NCBI GenBank assembly: GCA_016946835.1
Contig: JACVTC010000100.1
Location: forward strand, 405,001-469,000
DNA: 64,000 nucleotides
Source of the DNA: Neocallimastix lanati (nom. inval.)
Lineage: Eukaryota; Neocallimastigomycota; Neocallimastigomycetes; Neocallimastigales; Neocallimastigaceae
Direction of reading: 5' to 3'
Shown here piece by piece: positions 1-11,117 of the stretch (positions are counted from its first letter, which is position 1; every line of letters starts with the position of its first letter). The notes beneath the pieces are model-generated. The model worked only from the letters and a program-made list of their open reading frames with translations, was not told where the DNA came from and made no database searches. Made by a program: the position numbers and the translations under genes.

Positions 1-802
1 TAATTTTATTTTATTTTTTTTTATTATTATATTTTTTTTTACTGCAAATTAAAACATTTTAATTAATTTTTTTTTTTTTTTTTTTTGAAAAAAAAAAAAG
101 TTTGATATAAAAATGACAAAAAAAATTTTTTTTCAATTTTTTTTTTTTTTTCTTTGAAAACAATTATTTTTTTGAAGTTTTAGTATAACTAAAAAAAGAA
201 AAAATAAACAATCAAACAGCAAAGTAAAAGCTATAACAATTAAAATAAAAAAAAATATAATATATATTAAAAAACAAGAAACGAACAAATATAAAGTAAA
301 GAAAATAAAAATAAAAATAAAAATAAAAATAAAAAACAAAAAATCGAAAAATCAATAAATCAAAAAATCAAGAATTCAAAAAAGAAAAAAAGAAAAAAAG
401 AAAGAAAAAATAAAATAAAATAAAAATAAAATATAAAATAAACAAAAATAAGAAAAAATAAAAAATAAAATATCAAAAAAAGGAACAGTTGTAATTATTT
501 TATTTTATTTTTATTATAAAATTGATTTTAAAATAAAATAAAAAAAAAATAAAAAATAAAAATCTGTGATAATAAAATATATATATATTATTATTAACTA
601 AATTTAATTGTCTATAATTTAAAATTATTTTATTTTTATTTTTATTTTTATTTTTTTTAATAATCATTAGCTTTATTGTTAAAAATTTATCTTTTAAAAA
701 ATAATTAAAATTGTTAGAATATTCATTATATTCGACATATTAATCTTTAGCATAAACGTTCATAAAATATCCATGCATAATAAGAAAGATAATTGAAGAA
801 CA
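1..802. other. AT-rich upstream region of the DUF2339 gene
   Basis: No gene is visible. The stretch is mostly A/T homopolymers and short AAAAT-type repeats. From about 162 onward it is clearly homologous to 8161-8775, so the duplication of this locus took in the presumed promoter and 5' untranslated DNA as well as coding sequence. The last 60 bases before the start codon, including the GCATAAACGTTCATAA stretch, are nearly identical in both copies. Confidence 0.6.
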
Positions 803-3133
803 ATGGAAACTACAATAAATGTTGCAGAATTAGTAAAAGAAATTCAGGAGCTAAGGCTCAAGGTAGCAAATCTTGAGCAAGGATTAAAAAATGCAGAAAT
901 GTCCATTAGTAACATTAACAATAATACCAAACCTGATCCTGTTACTACTAATCCAGATAGTCCTGCAAAGGTTCCTTTAAAATCTAACGATAATGATAAC
1001 GATAATAATTCTACTGAATCGATATCTATATCTGTTATCAGCGACAAAAGTCCTACTAAACCAGAAAATGCACTTCAATCAAATAAAACAGATAATTTAC
1101 CTTTAGTTGATGATACACCTGTAAACGAAAACAATAATTCAAACAAAAACATCCAGAAAAAAAAAATTACCAAAAAAATAAGCACTGAATCCTGGATTGG
1201 TAAGATTCTTATGGGTGCTCTTGCAAGTCTTCTTGTTTTTATTGCACTTATTACTTTTGCAAAGATACTTTTGCCTTATCTTACAGACACTATGAAGATT
1301 ATTCTTATGTTCATTACTAGTTTCGCATTGACTGGTACGGGATTTTTCTTTAGCAAAAAGAAACCGGAGAATACCTTCTTCAAAGCTCTTCTTGCCTGTG
1401 GATCTGTCTGTATTTATCTGACCATATTGGTAACAAGTATTTACTTCAAAGCCGTAAGTTCTTTAGTCATGTATATACTACTTGCTCTTTGGGCAGTACT
1501 TATTATTTTCCTTAAAAAGGATAAAAATGACTGGCTTTTCTTTTCAATTGGAAACATTGGATATTTTGTTTCTATTATATTTATGGCAGGACTAAGGGAT
1601 GTATCACTTATTATTCCTATGCTTATATATGTAGTTATAATAAGTATTGTTTACCAAATTACTTATTGGAAAAACAAATACCAGAGATATGCTCAAATTG
1701 TTATCAATGATATATCTCTCTTTATTTTCCTAGTTATTACGTCTAGTTTATTTAAATTAACATCATTAAAAAAGGTCATTATTGTAGAAGTAGTAACCAT
1801 TGTCTTTTCCTTTATAGGATTTATATTCTATGCTTTCATTGAATTTTTCAGCCACAAAAAGGAACATTTCGTAATTTCATTAATTAATACAGGTGTATTC
1901 TTTGCGACATTCTTCTCGCCTTATTTATTAGATTTAAGAATTGATATACCAATCATATTATCAATTATTGTCATTATTATACCAGCAATTGTATATGAAA
2001 TTATCACTATATATTGGAGAAGCAAGAAAATCGCAGAAATTGAAACCATTATCGGTCTTGGATTTTCTGCATTACTATTTTATATAGTGGCTTTAATCCT
2101 TTGTATTAATAAATACTTTATTTTCTATTCAGGAATCATATTGATTGTCTATTCATTGATTGCAGTATACGGAATAGTCGAAAAAGATATTTTATACAAG
2201 ATACAAGGGTGGATTCTGGTATGCATTTGCATGTTTACAGGAAAGGCTTTGGTTTCGAATATGTCATTCACTATTGTTGCAGCAATAATTATACTTTTAT
2301 CCTTTATTATTGAGAGAGTGGTACTTAATAATTCAGAACTATTCAAGATTGTTAACTATTTCCTACTCTTAGTATGGATCATAGTAATAGGAGTACAAGT
2401 GTACATTGAGAAAAGAATTGTTAATAGTAAAACTGACGAAAATATATATATAATTGTAATTTATGGAATATTGGCATTTATTAACGTGTTAATGATTCTG
2501 ACCAAATTCTATAAAACCAATAATAAAAATAAGGAGAAAAATCAAATCCATATAGTACTTGATATACTTAATTTAATTTTCATGATTTTTGGTGTTCACA
2601 TGGTTTATGCATTAATGCAGTATGATTCAGCAGAAAGAATGGTGCATGATACTCTATTTAAAACACTCTATATGATCATAGTGTATATTCTTGCGTGCGT
2701 AAATCTTCCATTAAAGGACAAAGGAACCAGTAAAAGATATCTTTATACTAGCATCAAATTTGCATTTTTACTTTGTTACTCACTAGTAATCTTTAAGGCA
2801 CCAAGATTTATCATAAGTATATGTATGATCGCTTATTCCGTGGTGTGTGTAGCACTTGGATTTAGAAATAGAACGAAAGGAAAAATGCTTAGAATTTTTG
2901 GTCTGGTAACGACACTTATTTTTGTCGTTAAATTCATTATTATAGACATTGGTTTCGACAGTTCTATCATGAAGGCTCTCAGCTATTTCATAAGTGGAAT
3001 CTTATGTTTCGGAATTAGTGCAATTTATAATTATTTTGAAAAGAAAGGAAAAAATAATAAAGATACAGATGAAGAAATAGATGAAATTAATCTGAATGAT
3101 GAAATAGATGAAATTAATCGGAATGCTAATTGA
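803..3133 (+). CDS. DUF2339-type polytopic membrane protein, bacterial-like, intronless
   Basis: A single open frame of 776 codons. Residues 1-30 form a coiled coil (ELVKEIQELRLKVANLEQ). A hydrophilic Asn/Asp/Ser/Lys-rich linker follows to about residue 125. Then comes a WIGKILMGALASLLVFIAL segment typical of the start of DUF2339 membrane proteins of rumen Clostridia (Lachnospiraceae), and many hydrophobic segments (at least fifteen by eye) to about residue 755. The C-terminus is acidic with a repeated DEEIDEIN motif. The family has no established function; it lies in the bacterial cytoplasmic membrane or, here, presumably an internal or plasma membrane. The lack of introns in 2.3 kb, when most other conserved genes in the window are spliced, and GC content above the flanks, suggest horizontal acquisition. 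That origin is inferred from recognised sequence style, not from a search. A broken second copy lies at 8161-9380. Confidence 0.8.
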   Translation: METTINVAELVKEIQELRLKVANLEQGLKNAEMSISNINNNTKPDPVTTNPDSPAKVPLKSNDNDNDNNSTESISISVISDKSPTKPENALQSNKTDNLPLVDDTPVNENNNSNKNIQKKKITKKISTESWIGKILMGALASLLVFIALITFAKILLPYLTDTMKIILMFITSFALTGTGFFFSKKKPENTFFKALLACGSVCIYLTILVTSIYFKAVSSLVMYILLALWAVLIIFLKKDKNDWLFFSIGNIGYFVSIIFMAGLRDVSLIIPMLIYVVIISIVYQITYWKNKYQRYAQIVINDISLFIFLVITSSLFKLTSLKKVIIVEVVTIVFSFIGFIFYAFIEFFSHKKEHFVISLINTGVFFATFFSPYLLDLRIDIPIILSIIVIIIPAIVYEIITIYWRSKKIAEIETIIGLGFSALLFYIVALILCINKYFIFYSGIILIVYSLIAVYGIVEKDILYKIQGWILVCICMFTGKALVSNMSFTIVAAIIILLSFIIERVVLNNSELFKIVNYFLLLVWIIVIGVQVYIEKRIVNSKTDENIYIIVIYGILAFINVLMILTKFYKTNNKNKEKNQIHIVLDILNLIFMIFGVHMVYALMQYDSAERMVHDTLFKTLYMIIVYILACVNLPLKDKGTSKRYLYTSIKFAFLLCYSLVIFKAPRFIISICMIAYSVVCVALGFRNRTKGKMLRIFGLVTTLIFVVKFIIIDIGFDSSIMKALSYFISGILCFGISAIYNYFEKKGKNNKDTDEEIDEINLNDEIDEINRNAN

Positions 3134-3754
3134 TATATATATATAAACGATATTATGAAGAATAATTAGTATATATAAACTATATTATAAAATATTATTA
3201 AAAATTTATTATGTTAATTTAATTATAAATATCTATCCAAAATAAAGCTTTAAATATAAATATTTATATTAATGAATTAATTTTATCAATTTTAAACTTG
3301 AAAAATAAAAGAAATATAATAATAATAATTATAATAATAATAATTATAATAATAATAACAATAATAACAACAATAATATAATAATAACAACAATAATATA
3401 ATAATAATAATAATAATATAATAATAATAATAATAATAAAATATAGTAAAAATTAACAATAAAAAAATATGTAATAAAAAATAAAATAAAATAAAATTAA
3501 AATAAAATAGATTATAATAAAATTAAAACAAAATAAAAATAGAATATAATAAAATTAAAACAAAATAAAAATAGAATATAATAAAATTAAAACAAAATAA
3601 AAATATAAATATAATAAATTTTATTTTTACCATTATTATAAGAATCAATTATTTCTAATTGTGTTTAAATAATATAATTATTGACTGTAATTTAAATAGT
3701 AAAATATTATATAGTTATTTAAATAAATTAATAAATAACAATTCATTATTTTAT
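3134..3754. repeat. AAT-rich low complexity with a short tandem repeat
   Basis: No gene is seen. From about 3318 to 3440 there are interrupted AAT/ATA repeats. From about 3520 to 3615 a unit of about 32 bases beginning ATTAAAACAAAATAAAAATA recurs three times with few differences. The DUF2339 3' untranslated region should lie in the first part. Confidence 0.6.
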
Positions 3755-4905
3755 GTTATGGATTTAAATCTCGCAATTTTTATGTTAGTCTCTATGATAT
3801 TACTCGTGAATTGAGAATACCTCCTCTTTCATCTGTCTGTATCTCAATTATTTAGAAAATGGAAAAACTCATGTATTATTAATCATCTCACTAATAATAT
3901 TCCTACTATGTCACATTACTCATGGACTAAAGAATCAAGGACTTTGGATAAGAAATTAAATGGTAAGAAAACAAGTGAAATAAAAAAGTTTTATTGGAAA
4001 AGAGATGTCTTCAAACCCTCAAAAGCTAAAAAAGCAATTATTTACAAGGAGAATGATTTTGGATTTATTTCAGAAATCAAAAACTTAACATTTCAATATC
4101 CTAAGTATCAGTTGGGATTCTTTTGGATTTCTCGAATTAGGTGTGGTTTTAAATTTGACATGAGTATTTCCATTAAAAGAAAAATAGTCTCAGAAGATTG
4201 CCCTAAATGTTGCCCTTGTTGTGGTGTTAGTGTACCTAGTTTTTCTCACTGGATCTTTGCCTGTAAAGAATTGGAAAATTCCAGAAATAAATCTTTACCT
4301 TTTCTAGATGATCTCTTTTTGAAGTTTGGAATGTTAATTGAACAAAAATCATTGAATGTTTTCTTTAGATTCAAAAAAGGATTATGATAATAATATTTGT
4401 TACTTTATATTGAGTGCTCTTCTTGGTGGGCGTTCAGTATATGAAAAAATTACACTTAATGATGGGAAACAATGACAATTAGTTGACAATATTTTTAAAC
4501 AAAGTTCAACTTCGTCAATTGTTCTATATTTTGTGGGGATTGCGGAGTTTTTAACAAACGTAATACCTTTAATTTGTCGATCTTTTAGATTGCTGATGAA
4601 ATGGTATTCCGTTGAATCTAACATTGCCAAGAGCATCAACAACGAAATTATAAGGCATGGATTTTCACCTCCCGGTAAAAAAACTAATACAGATTCGTTA
4701 GATAACACTAATACTGAAATTATTACTCGCAATAACGGACGTGGTGTTATCATCGATGAATGGGAAAAGTTAGAGGCTATTGATTCTAAAGCACTTTTAT
4801 AATTTTATAATATATAATATTTTATTTCATGTATTTTATTATTTTTTTTTCTTTAAAATCATGTAATTTTATTATTATTATAAATTAAATAAAGTTTTCT
4901 CTAAG

Positions 4906-4945
<40 letters not shown>
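3755..4945 (+). mobile_element. Non-LTR retrotransposon (LINE) 3' fragment, decayed, with poly-A tail
   Basis: This is the end of a LINE polyprotein reading on the plus strand in several frames. A piece encoding RNFYVSLYDITRELRIPPL (about 3765-3830) shifts frame into the open stretch ending at 4387. That stretch carries a zinc-knuckle-like CPCCG...HWIFAC motif of the type found C-terminal to LINE reverse transcriptases. Another shift near 4382 leads to SALLGGRSVYE, an in-frame TGA near 4474, and a final open stretch to 4802. An AATAAA at 4888-4893 is followed by 37 uninterrupted A (4909-4945). 5' truncation plus a 3' A tail is the usual product of target-primed reverse transcription. No reverse transcriptase core is present, so the copy is dead. 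The exact 5' edge and target-site duplication were not resolved. Confidence 0.75.
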
Positions 4946-4947
<2 letters not shown>

Positions 4948-6675
4948 ATTTTATATTATAGGATATAAATTATTATTCTTAACAATAAATGTTTAATAAT
5001 TATGAAAATTATAGTGATATCATATAATTATTAATTCCTTTCCATATCTAGAGTTTTTTTTTTTTTTTTGTGAACACTTATTAATGTTATTGACATAATT
5101 ATTTTTCTTTTTTTAATTAAATTTATATACATAAATATTTTTTTTTACTTGAATTATATTTGTAGAATACTACTTATATTTTCTCAATAGTTACCTGAGT
5201 TTAAGCTAATTATATATTAAAGATTGGAAATATAAAATAACAATACTAATAGTATAAATAAATTATGAAGTACAATTGTAAAATAAAATATAATATATTT
5301 TTTCAATAGTTATCAAAGTATTCAAGTCTAATTTTTTATAGAAATAATAATGAATATAAAGTAATACTATTATTTAATTATTAATGCAAACTAAATATTA
5401 ATCTAACTAGTTATCTATAAAGCGTTGATAATATCAAAGATTTATATTTGAAATAATTAGATAATAATTAATAATTTAACTAAATACTACTTGATATAAT
5501 TTTTCTTATTTTTTCTTTTATAGTTTTATTTAATGATAAAAATAAAACTAAAAAGAAAAAACTGTATAAAGTAAATAAATTATATTAATAAATAAAAAAT
5601 ATATTAGATAATAAATCATTAATAATTATAATACTCTTCATATAAAATTGGTATTTCAAAATAAGAAAATATTGTAGTTGTATTAAAATATAATGGATAA
5701 GACCTAAAAAGGAGTAACAAAATTAACTATTTAGTTTGTATAATATACCTAATAATTAAATATAATATAAATTAAATTAAATAGTTAATTATACCTTGAA
5801 GAAAATGAATATATAAATTTTTTGGTTAAAAAATATATTAAATAAAGTTTATTTAAATGATAAAAGAATTAAAAAAAAAAAATTAAATGACCAATAATTA
5901 TTACCAAAACAATAATAATAAAATATAGTATTAATATAAAATATTACATGATATTGTACTACATTTTGATGCACATGATTATTTGTCTTGTAAAATTATA
6001 ATTGCCAATAAAACTAGAGAATATTGTATTAATAACTATTTGATATATCATTATTCTAAATATAGAAATAAAACTTTAATTTTTTCTATAGAGTTAAAAA
6101 TGACAAAAATAACAAAAATAACAAAAAAAGACGATTTATTATTTAATAATATATTAAAAATTTTGTATTAATATTTCATATACAATATAATACATATAAA
6201 CATTTTATAATTCAGATTTATATGGATATATTAATAAAATTGTTTTAGATACATACTTTAATTAACAAATTTTTTTTTTCTTCTTTCTTATCATTTATCA
6301 TTCTTTTTATAATTTATTATTAAAATTCATTACAACTATATCATTAAATAAATATATGATCATAAGATTAATATATAGAGTAATGTATTAAATAATATAT
6401 TAAATAATATATTTAAATGTTTTAAATTATTTTATTTGGGTTATTATTATTTATTATTATTTATTATTTTGTAATCATAAAAGTTTAATATTATGTATAT
6501 TATTTTATTGATTTACTTTTTATAGTTATTAAATTTAACTTAAAAAAAAAAAAAAAAAAAGTTTATATTTAATAAACTTTTTTTTTTTTTTTTCCTTCAT
6601 TCAATTTAATATTATAGACTAATGTTTTAAAAACAAAAATGAATAATATATTATTTTTTTTTAAATTATTTTCAA
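4946..6675. other. Gene-free AT-rich region
   Basis: Nothing supportable as a gene. The stretch is AT-rich with short homopolymers. The block at about 6300-6450 (starting CTTTTTATAATTTATTATTA) is repeated at about 9574-9695, so the DNA just outside the Mutator-like element was also copied to the other side of the DUF2339 fragment. Confidence 0.5.
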
Positions 6676-8090
6676 GTGGTGCATTTCACAATGAGGCTTG
6701 TATAGTTTTTTTAACAAAGCCATACATTTTAAGATACTTTATACAATCATATATATATAATTAAATATATAATTAAATAAATAAATGTAATAAACATTTT
6801 TTTTTATATATAATTTATTAATATTCAATTGTAAAAAATAATTTTTTATAATTCTTTTTAATAGAATATATTATCATTTCTTTTGAAATAGTTATTTAAT
6901 AATATTTAATTGTAAAAAAATATTATTATTTCATTTAAGATAATAATGTATATTTAAACACTTATTTATATAAAAATATTAAAATTTTAAACAATTATTT
7001 TAAAAATTAAAAAATACAATTCACTGATTTTTTTATAAAGAATTATTTTAACTATTAATTAATTGTAATTTGACAAATTTTATTGATCATTTTCATTTGG
7101 TCATTTTTTTTTTGTTAAATATTAAATATTTATTTTTTAATTAATAATATTTAATATTTAAATCTCTTAAACACTTCAACCATAATTCAACAAATTTATT
7201 TCTTTTCCTTTTTTCTTTTTTGAATGGAATTTTCATATTTTTGTATATTTAATTAAGGCATGTATTTCATCAATTTGTATTAATTTTTTTTCTGTTTTTT
7301 TTTTTTTTTTTTTTTCCCAAGCTTCACTTCTTCTCATTTTGTAATCATCATAGAATAATGAATTTACTTTTTTTAAAGTTAATAAAAATGTATAAAAATG
7401 AGATTTTTCTTTTGGAAATAAATCGTTTAAATAATTGTTGAATAATTCTGAGGCATTAATTGTTATATGTTCTATATCATCATAATAATTCCAATATTTA
7501 ATTTCATAATCTTTTAAATAAGTTATTTCAAAGTATTCTAAAAATTCTAAAAAATTGTTATATTTATATTCAAGACACTCACCTTTAATTTTATTATAAA
7601 TATCATTTATATATTAAGGGTTTATAAAAGAAATAAACTTATAATGAATATATAAATCAATATCATTTTCTACTTCTTTACGACATAATTTATTTTTTTT
7701 TTTTTAATTTCTAATATTTCTAATGCTCTTTTATAATGCCAAGTACAATATTTGATATTTATATCAGGAAACACTTTTTTAGAAGTATTAGAAATACCTT
7801 TTTCAAAATCTCAATGAAAAAATTTTGGTGTAATTTTAATATTATTATTATTTTCTGCATTTTTTTTTTATTTCTTCAAATCGCACTTCATAAGTTCTTT
7901 GTTCTTTATTTTTTAATATAGAAAAGGAAGTAATGTAAAAACTATCCAATTCCTTAACATAAGTTCTAGTAATGAACACTTGATAACCACAATTTGATGA
8001 AATTTTAAATATACCATGAGCAAAAATATCTATAGAATATTGTAAAAATGTATGGCTTTATTTTATAAGCACGATTCCCAAAATTTTACA
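6676..8090 (-). mobile_element. Decayed, 5'-deleted Mutator-like (MULE) element, copy 1
   Basis: On the minus strand, 8036 down to about 7190 encodes the core and C-terminal part of a MULE transposase. It is a close inverted match of 11660-12540. Visible pieces are FKISSNCGYQVFITRTYVKE, a DFEKG box, the CxxH box of YCTWHYKRAL and the NASELFNNYL box. The terminal DNA looks like an inverted repeat. The left end begins GTGGTGCATTTCACAATG and contains AAAGCCATACATT. The right end (about 8035-8090) carries the inverted GTATGGCTTTATTTTATAAG. The right terminus joins directly to the codons for IDIF, so the N-terminal zinc-finger half of the transposase is missing. Stops and frame breaks are present (a TGA just before the DFEKG box, and a TAA after INP). 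The copy cannot encode an active enzyme. Confidence 0.65.
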
Positions 8091-8160
8091 ATTCTAAACT
8101 ATATATTATATATAAAGGTTAGATTATATTTTTACTAAAAAAAAAAATAAAAGCAACAAA

Positions 8161-9380
8161 CAATTATTTTTTTGAAGTTTTAGTATTACTAAAAAAAGAA
8201 AAAATAAACAAACAAACAACAAAATAAAAGCTATAACAATTAAAATAATATATTAAAAAACAAAAAACAAACAAATATAAAGTAAAAAAAAAATAAAAAT
8301 AAAAATAAAAAACAAAAAATCGAAAAATCAAGAAATCAAAAAAGAAAAAAATCAAAAAAGAAAAAAATCAAAAAAGAAAAAAAAATTAAAATATAAAACA
8401 AACAAAAATAAGAAAAAAATAAAAAATAAAATATCAAAAAAAGAAACAGTTGTTATTATTTTATTTTATTTTTATTATAAAATTGATTTTAAAATAAAAA
8501 AAAAATAAAAATCTGTTATAATAAAAATATTAATTAATTAATAATAAAAAATATATATATTATTATTAACTAAATTTAATTGTCTATAATTTTAATTTTT
8601 TTATTTTTATTTTTATTTTTTTTTATTAATAATTAGCTTTATAGTTAAAAAATTTATCTTTTAAAAAATAATTAAAAAATTGTTAGAATATTTATTATAT
8701 ACGACATATTAATTTTTAGCATAAACGTTCATAAGATATCCATGCATAATAAGAAAGATAATTGAAAAACAATGGAATACCAGAGAATATCTTCTAGCTC
8801 TTCTTGCCTGTGGATCTGTCTGTATTTATCTGACCATATTGGTAACAAGTATTTACTTCAAAGCCGTAAGTTCATTAATCATGTATATACTACTTGCTCT
8901 TTGGGCAGTACTTATTATTTTCCTTAAAAAGGATAAAAATGACTGGCTTTTCTTTTCAATTGGAAACATTGGATATTTTGTTTCTATTATATTTATGGCA
9001 GGACTAAGGGATGTATCACTTATTATTCCTATGCTTATATATATAGTTATAATAAGTATTGTTTACCAATTTACTTATTGGAAAAACAAATACCAGAAAT
9101 ATGCTCAAATTGTTATCAATGATATATCTCTCTTTATTTTCCTAGTTATTACGTCTAGTTTATTTAAATTAACATCATTAAAAAAGGTCATTATTGTAGA
9201 AGTAGTAACCATTGTCTTTTCCTTTATAGGATTTATATTCTATGCTTTCATTGAATTTTTCAGCCACAAAAAGGAACATTTCGTAATTTCATTAATACAG
9301 GTGTATTCTTTGCGACATTCTTCTCGCCTTATTTATTAGATTTAAGAATTGATATACTAATCATATTATCAATTATTGTC
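8161..9380 (+). pseudogene. Truncated duplicate of the DUF2339 locus
   Basis: Closely similar to 162-1970, including the non-coding upstream part (8161-8772). After ATGGAA at 8772 about 550 bases corresponding to the N-terminal coiled coil and first membrane segment are deleted. The join at about 8780-8800 puts the old start codon out of frame with the rest. The middle part keeps an open frame to about 9339. A 4-base deletion at about 9293 (ATTAATTAATACAG reduced to ATTAATACAG) shifts the frame. Homology ends abruptly after CAATTATTGTCA near 9380, about 40% into the source gene. The piece lies between inverted copies of the Mutator-like end (8052-8138 and 10042-10190), so capture or rearrangement involving that element is likely. 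Confidence 0.85.
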
Positions 9381-9700
9381 AATATATATATTTTTTATTT
9401 ATTTTATTATTAATTTATTTATTTATTAACTTTTTACTTTTATAATTTTATTTTTTTACTTAATTTTATTTTTATTAAATTTAGTTTATTTTTTTTTTTT
9501 GCATTTGAAAATTATTAATAAATAAATAAAATATTATAATAATACCCCATATGGCGAAATGCACCACTCCCTCTTTTTATAATTTATTATTAAAATTCGT
9601 TTTAACAATATAAGATTAATATATAAAGTAATATATTTAATAATACACTAAAAAATATATTTAGATGTTATAAATTATTTTTCTTGTGCTAATATTATTT
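9381..9700. other. AT-rich DNA with a fragment of the GGCGAAATGC element
   Basis: No gene. At 9544-9575 a short piece, ATATGGCGAAATGCACCACT followed by CCCTC, matches the ends of the small elements nearby. The next 120 bases repeat DNA from 6300-6450. Confidence 0.5.
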
Positions 9701-10024
9701 AGGGAGAGTTGCATTTCGCCAGTTTGCGTAGTATTAAAAAAAGTTGCATTTCGCTAAGTTTCATTTCCATAAGATGCATTTCGACTAGTGGAGTATTGAT
9801 ATAAATAAATGAATAAATAAATATTAATTCAAAATAACTTACTTTAAAATTGTTTTTATTCAATATTAATAATATTTAATTTTATTTATTTATTTAATAA
9901 TTTTCAACTTGGCGAAACGCAACTTGGCGAATTGTAATTTGGCGAAATGCCACATTTTTAATATGCCACATATTTTCAAAAATTGTTGAAATGCAACTCT
10001 CCTGGAGAAATGCCCCACTCCCTC
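9701..10024 (+). mobile_element. Small palindromic-ended element (MITE-like), copy A
   Basis: About 324 bases starting GGGAGAGTTGCATTTCGCCA and ending in TTGAAATGCAACTCTCC plus a second box, GAAATGCCCCACTCCCTC. Several ATTTCGCC or GGCGAAAT boxes cluster within about 100 bases of each end and face each other across an AT-rich core containing TGAATAAATAAATATTAATT. Copy B at 10273-10594 is the same sequence in reverse orientation. There is no coding capacity. It resembles a non-autonomous DNA transposon with sub-terminal repeats. Confidence 0.65.
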
Positions 10025-10041
10025 ATGAATGTTTTATAATT

Positions 10042-10272
10042 TTTTTTAGTAAAATATAATCTAAACTTTATATATAATCTAAACTTTATATATTCTAATC
10101 TATATATATGTAATATATAGGTTAGAATTGTAAAATTTTTGGGGGACTATTCATTTCGCAATATGGCTTATAAATATTTTAAAATAAAGCCATACATTAT
10201 TACAATATTCTATAAAATCATAGAATAATTAAATAATTAATAATTAAATAATAATGAAAAATTGTAATAAAT
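10042..10272 (-). repeat. Inverted copy of the Mutator-like element end and its flank
   Basis: The reverse complement of 8052-8138 (TTTTAGTAAAATATAATCTA... to AAATAAAGCCATAC) is found here. It continues into DNA similar to the other end of MULE copy 1 at 6680-6800 (CATTTCGCAATATGGCTT, ATAATTAAATAAT, TGTAATAAA). The two inverted pieces bracket the DUF2339 pseudogene. Confidence 0.65.
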
Positions 10273-10594
10273 GGGTGTGGGGCATTTCGCCAAATTGCAT
10301 TTCGCCAATTTTTTTGAAAGCATGTGGCGTATTAAAAAAATGTGGCATTTCGCCAAATTGAAAATTATTAAATAAATAAATAAATCAATAAATAAAATTA
10401 AATGTTATTAATATCACATAAAAACAATTTTAAAAAAAATATATTTTGAATTAATATTTATTTATTTATTCATTTTATTTATATCAATACTCTACTTGTC
10501 GAAATGCAACCTGGCGAAATGCAATTTGGGGAAATGCAACATTTTAATACTACGCCACCTGGCGAAATTCAATTTGGGGAAATACAACTCTCCC
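10273..10594 (-). mobile_element. Small palindromic-ended element (MITE-like), copy B
   Basis: Reverse-oriented copy of 9701-10024. It starts GGGTGTGGGGCATTTCGCC and ends GAAATACAACTCTCCCG. The boxes ATTTCGCC on the left and GGCGAAAT on the right are conserved, as is the core with TATCAATACTCTACTTGTCG. A and B differ by small changes only, so both derive from one family. Confidence 0.65.
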
Positions 10595-11117
10595 GTAATA
10601 AATATATTTAAATATGTAATTAAATATATATATATATATATTTAATTATATAATAATAATAAAAAATAATAAAAAGAAAAAAATATATAAAAATAATAAA
10701 CATACATTAATTAGAATAAGTTATTAAATAAAAATAAATAAATAACAAATAGCTAAATAATAATTTTTAAACAATTTATAAAGGTTTATAAAAAAAATAA
10801 AAAAAAATAAAAGTTAAATAAATAAATATTAAAGTATTCAGAAAAAGGAAAAAAAAAAATAAAAAAAAAAAAATAAAAATTAAATAAATAAATATTAAAT
10901 TATTCAGAAAAAAAAAAAAAAATAGATAGAACAAAATAAATTGAAATAATAGAAATAATTAAATAAATAAATATTTTATTTTTTAAACATTAAAAAGGAA
11001 AATATATAATTGTAAATATTTTATATAATGGTTATAAAGATTACATTAATATAGTAGAATAAGTAATAATATTAATTAAATTTTTTAATTAAATTTATTA
11101 TAAAAATTGATATTAAA
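10595..11117. other. A-rich region upstream of the second transposase relic
   Basis: No gene seen. Long A-rich and AAAT-rich runs on the plus strand. The second transposase relic starts at the ATG at 11118. Confidence 0.5.

Noticed and set aside
8839-9339. A second, short functional DUF2339 protein
   Set aside because: The original start codon is out of frame, the N-terminus is deleted and a 4-base deletion breaks the end.
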